A stretch of 34,688 nucleotides of DNA from an uncultured Bacteroidales bacterium (GTDB lineage Bacteria; Bacteroidota; Bacteroidia; Bacteroidales; UBA932), in contig CALVDI010000023.1 in assembly GCA_944326225.1 (NCBI GenBank), positions 1 to 34,688 of the forward strand, written 5' to 3'. The notes beneath the pieces are model-generated. The model saw only the letters and a program-made list of their open reading frames with translations. It was not told where the DNA came from and did not search any database. Shown in pieces: positions 33,537 through 34,688 of this stretch (its first letter is position 1; the number at the start of each line of letters is the position of its first letter). Made by a program: the position numbers and the translations under genes.

Positions 33537-34688
33537 TTACCGTATTTTTAAAGTTATTATTGTCACGATTGCCAGTATGATGCTTATGAGCCAGAACCGC
33601 ATGACTATCTTGGCCTCGGGTATTGCCCGGACCGGTTTGACGATGAGAGCCGGTATGCCCTCCTTCTGAAAGTGGTGGTGCAGCGGTGACATCTTGAATA
33701 CCCTGCGTCCGGTTCCGTATCTTTTCTTGGTGTATTTGAAGTACGCTCTCTGTATGATGACGGAGAGCGATTCTGCGAAAAATATTCCGCACAGCAGCGG
33801 CAGCAGCAGTTCCTTGCGGATGAGGATTGCGGCCACTCCTATTATTCCTCCCAGGGCCAGACTGCCGGTGTCCCCCATGAATATCTGGGCGGGATAGGAA
33901 TTGTACCACAGGAAGCCGAGCAGGGCTCCGATCATGGCTGACATATAGACAACAATCTCTCCTGAGTCAGGAATGTACATGATGTTGAGATAGTCGGCGT
34001 AGATGACATTTCCGGAGAAATATGCGAGTATTCCCAGTACGGCCCCGACTATGGCCGTGACTCCCGCTGCCAGTCCGTCCATGCCGTCGGTCAGATTGGT
34101 GCCGTTGGATACGGCCGTAATGATGAATATGATGACAAGTATGTATATGACGACCTGAAGCAGTTCCTTGGTCTTTCCGCTGCCGAGGGCCAGCCAGGCG
34201 TAGTCAAACTCGTTGTCCTTGACGAACGGTATGGTGGTCAGGGTGCTGACCGTGTCCTCATGCACGCATATCGTGATGCCTACCGCTAGTCCCAGGATTA
34301 CCTGTCCCACGATCTTGTATTTGCCGGGCATTCCCTCCTTGTTCTTCCGGAAGACCTTGATGTAGTCGTCCGTGAATCCGAGGCATCCCAGCCATACGAG
34401 TGTTATCAGCAGCAGCTGGATGTACATGTTGGTCAGATCTCCGAACAGCAGTACGGATATCAGTATGGCTCCAAGAATTATGACACCTCCCATGGTCGGT
34501 GTCCCCTTCTTTGCAAGCTGTCCCTCCAGACCCAGGTCACGTATCTCCTCTCCGAGCTGCTTGCGCTGCATGTATTTTATGAACTTCTTTCCGAAGCAGA
34601 GAATCAGGACTATCGCAGTGATGCTCGCCAGGATGGAGCGCACTGAGATGTACTGCATGATTCCCGAGCCGGGGAAGTCCAGATACTG
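33537..34688 (-). CDS. mraY: Phospho-N-acetylmuramoyl-pentapeptide transferase (5' end outside window)
   Basis: At least 383 residues of MraY, the polytopic enzyme that makes lipid I on undecaprenyl phosphate. Landmarks are [15 protein letters not shown], the catalytic [21 protein letters not shown], and the C-terminal [11 protein letters not shown]. An ATG exists at 34658, but the frame is open beyond it to the last base, and the ten extra residues ([10 protein letters not shown]) match the usual MraY N-terminal region ahead of QYISVRS, so the true start lies beyond the window. First visible gene of the division cluster. Confidence 0.96.
   Translation of the reverse strand, partial: QYLDFPGSGIMQYISVRSILASITAIVLILCFGKKFIKYMQRKQLGEEIRDLGLEGQLAKKGTPTMGGVIILGAILISVLLFGDLTNMYIQLLLITLVWLGCLGFTDDYIKVFRKNKEGMPGKYKIVGQVILGLAVGITICVHEDTVSTLTTIPFVKDNEFDYAWLALGSGKTKELLQVVIYILVIIFIITAVSNGTNLTDGMDGLAAGVTAIVGAVLGILAYFSGNVIYADYLNIMYIPDSGEIVVYMSAMIGALLGFLWYNSYPAQIFMGDTGSLALGGIIGVAAILIRKELLLPLLCGIFFAESLSVIIQRAYFKYTKKRYGTGRRVFKMSPLHHHFQKEGIPALIVKPVRAIPEAKIVMRFWLISIILAIVTIITLKIR

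Noticed and set aside
33535-33909. Upstream extension of the murD frame
   Set aside because: It overlaps mraY in another phase and lacks MurD character; the ATG at 33534 gives the standard N-terminus.
1-34688. Mobile elements, CRISPR arrays, phage or conjugation genes
   Set aside because: No transposase, integrase, spaced direct-repeat array or long terminal inverted repeat was seen; gene content is housekeeping and envelope throughout.

Overview
This window looks like a chromosomal segment from a member of the Bacteroidales (phylum Bacteroidota). The evidence is the mraY-murD-ftsW-murG-murC-ftsQ-ftsA-ftsZ gene order, a DUF4831-type protein, an ExbB-membrane protein-ExbD-ExbD cluster, very tight gene packing without obvious Shine-Dalgarno sequences, and several promoter boxes of the Bacteroidota type (TAnnTTTG). 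The family within the order cannot be fixed by eye. No insertion sequence, phage gene, CRISPR array or rRNA was seen. Nearly everything is on the minus strand; only rpiB-truB-queA runs on the plus strand.

Layout, left to right. 1-3.2 kb: the edge of an unidentified gene, a DUF4831 protein with its own promoter, and a two-gene unit in which an unusually short LysR-type regulator is translationally coupled to a membrane-anchored serine hydrolase of the beta-lactamase fold. 3.3-8.9 kb: a complete tripartite RND efflux operon (adaptor, inner-membrane pump, TolC-like channel), with a perfect 15-bp palindrome just upstream. 9.0-10.46 kb: two small envelope proteins of unknown function behind a 20-bp tandem repeat and a 390-base gene-free stretch that holds what looks like a decayed cobalamin-riboswitch-like sequence. 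10.46-14.5 kb: alkaline phosphatase, asnS, udk and a TonB-like protein, closely spaced. 14.5-16.9 kb: ExbB / 4-TM protein / ExbD / ExbD, a proton-driven envelope energiser, closed by a good intrinsic terminator. 16.9-17.05 kb: tRNA-Ser(GGA). 17.07-20.0 kb: dprA-tatD-ansA. 20.08-22.7 kb: galE followed by a divergent sigma-factor-like protein and an overlapping zinc-binding anti-sigma-like membrane protein, ending in a strong terminator. 22.78-25.1 kb: rpiB-truB-queA on the plus strand. 25.09-34.69 kb: the division and cell-wall cluster ftsZ to mraY; mraY runs off the right edge.

The window joins envelope biology (peptidoglycan precursor synthesis, septation, efflux, TonB/Exb energisation) with translation and tRNA genes (asnS, truB, queA, tRNA-Ser). 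The most original items are the divergent sigma/anti-sigma pair, the LysR protein that appears to lack half of its effector domain and sits in front of a serine hydrolase, and the cobalamin-riboswitch-like remnant upstream of two orphan envelope proteins.
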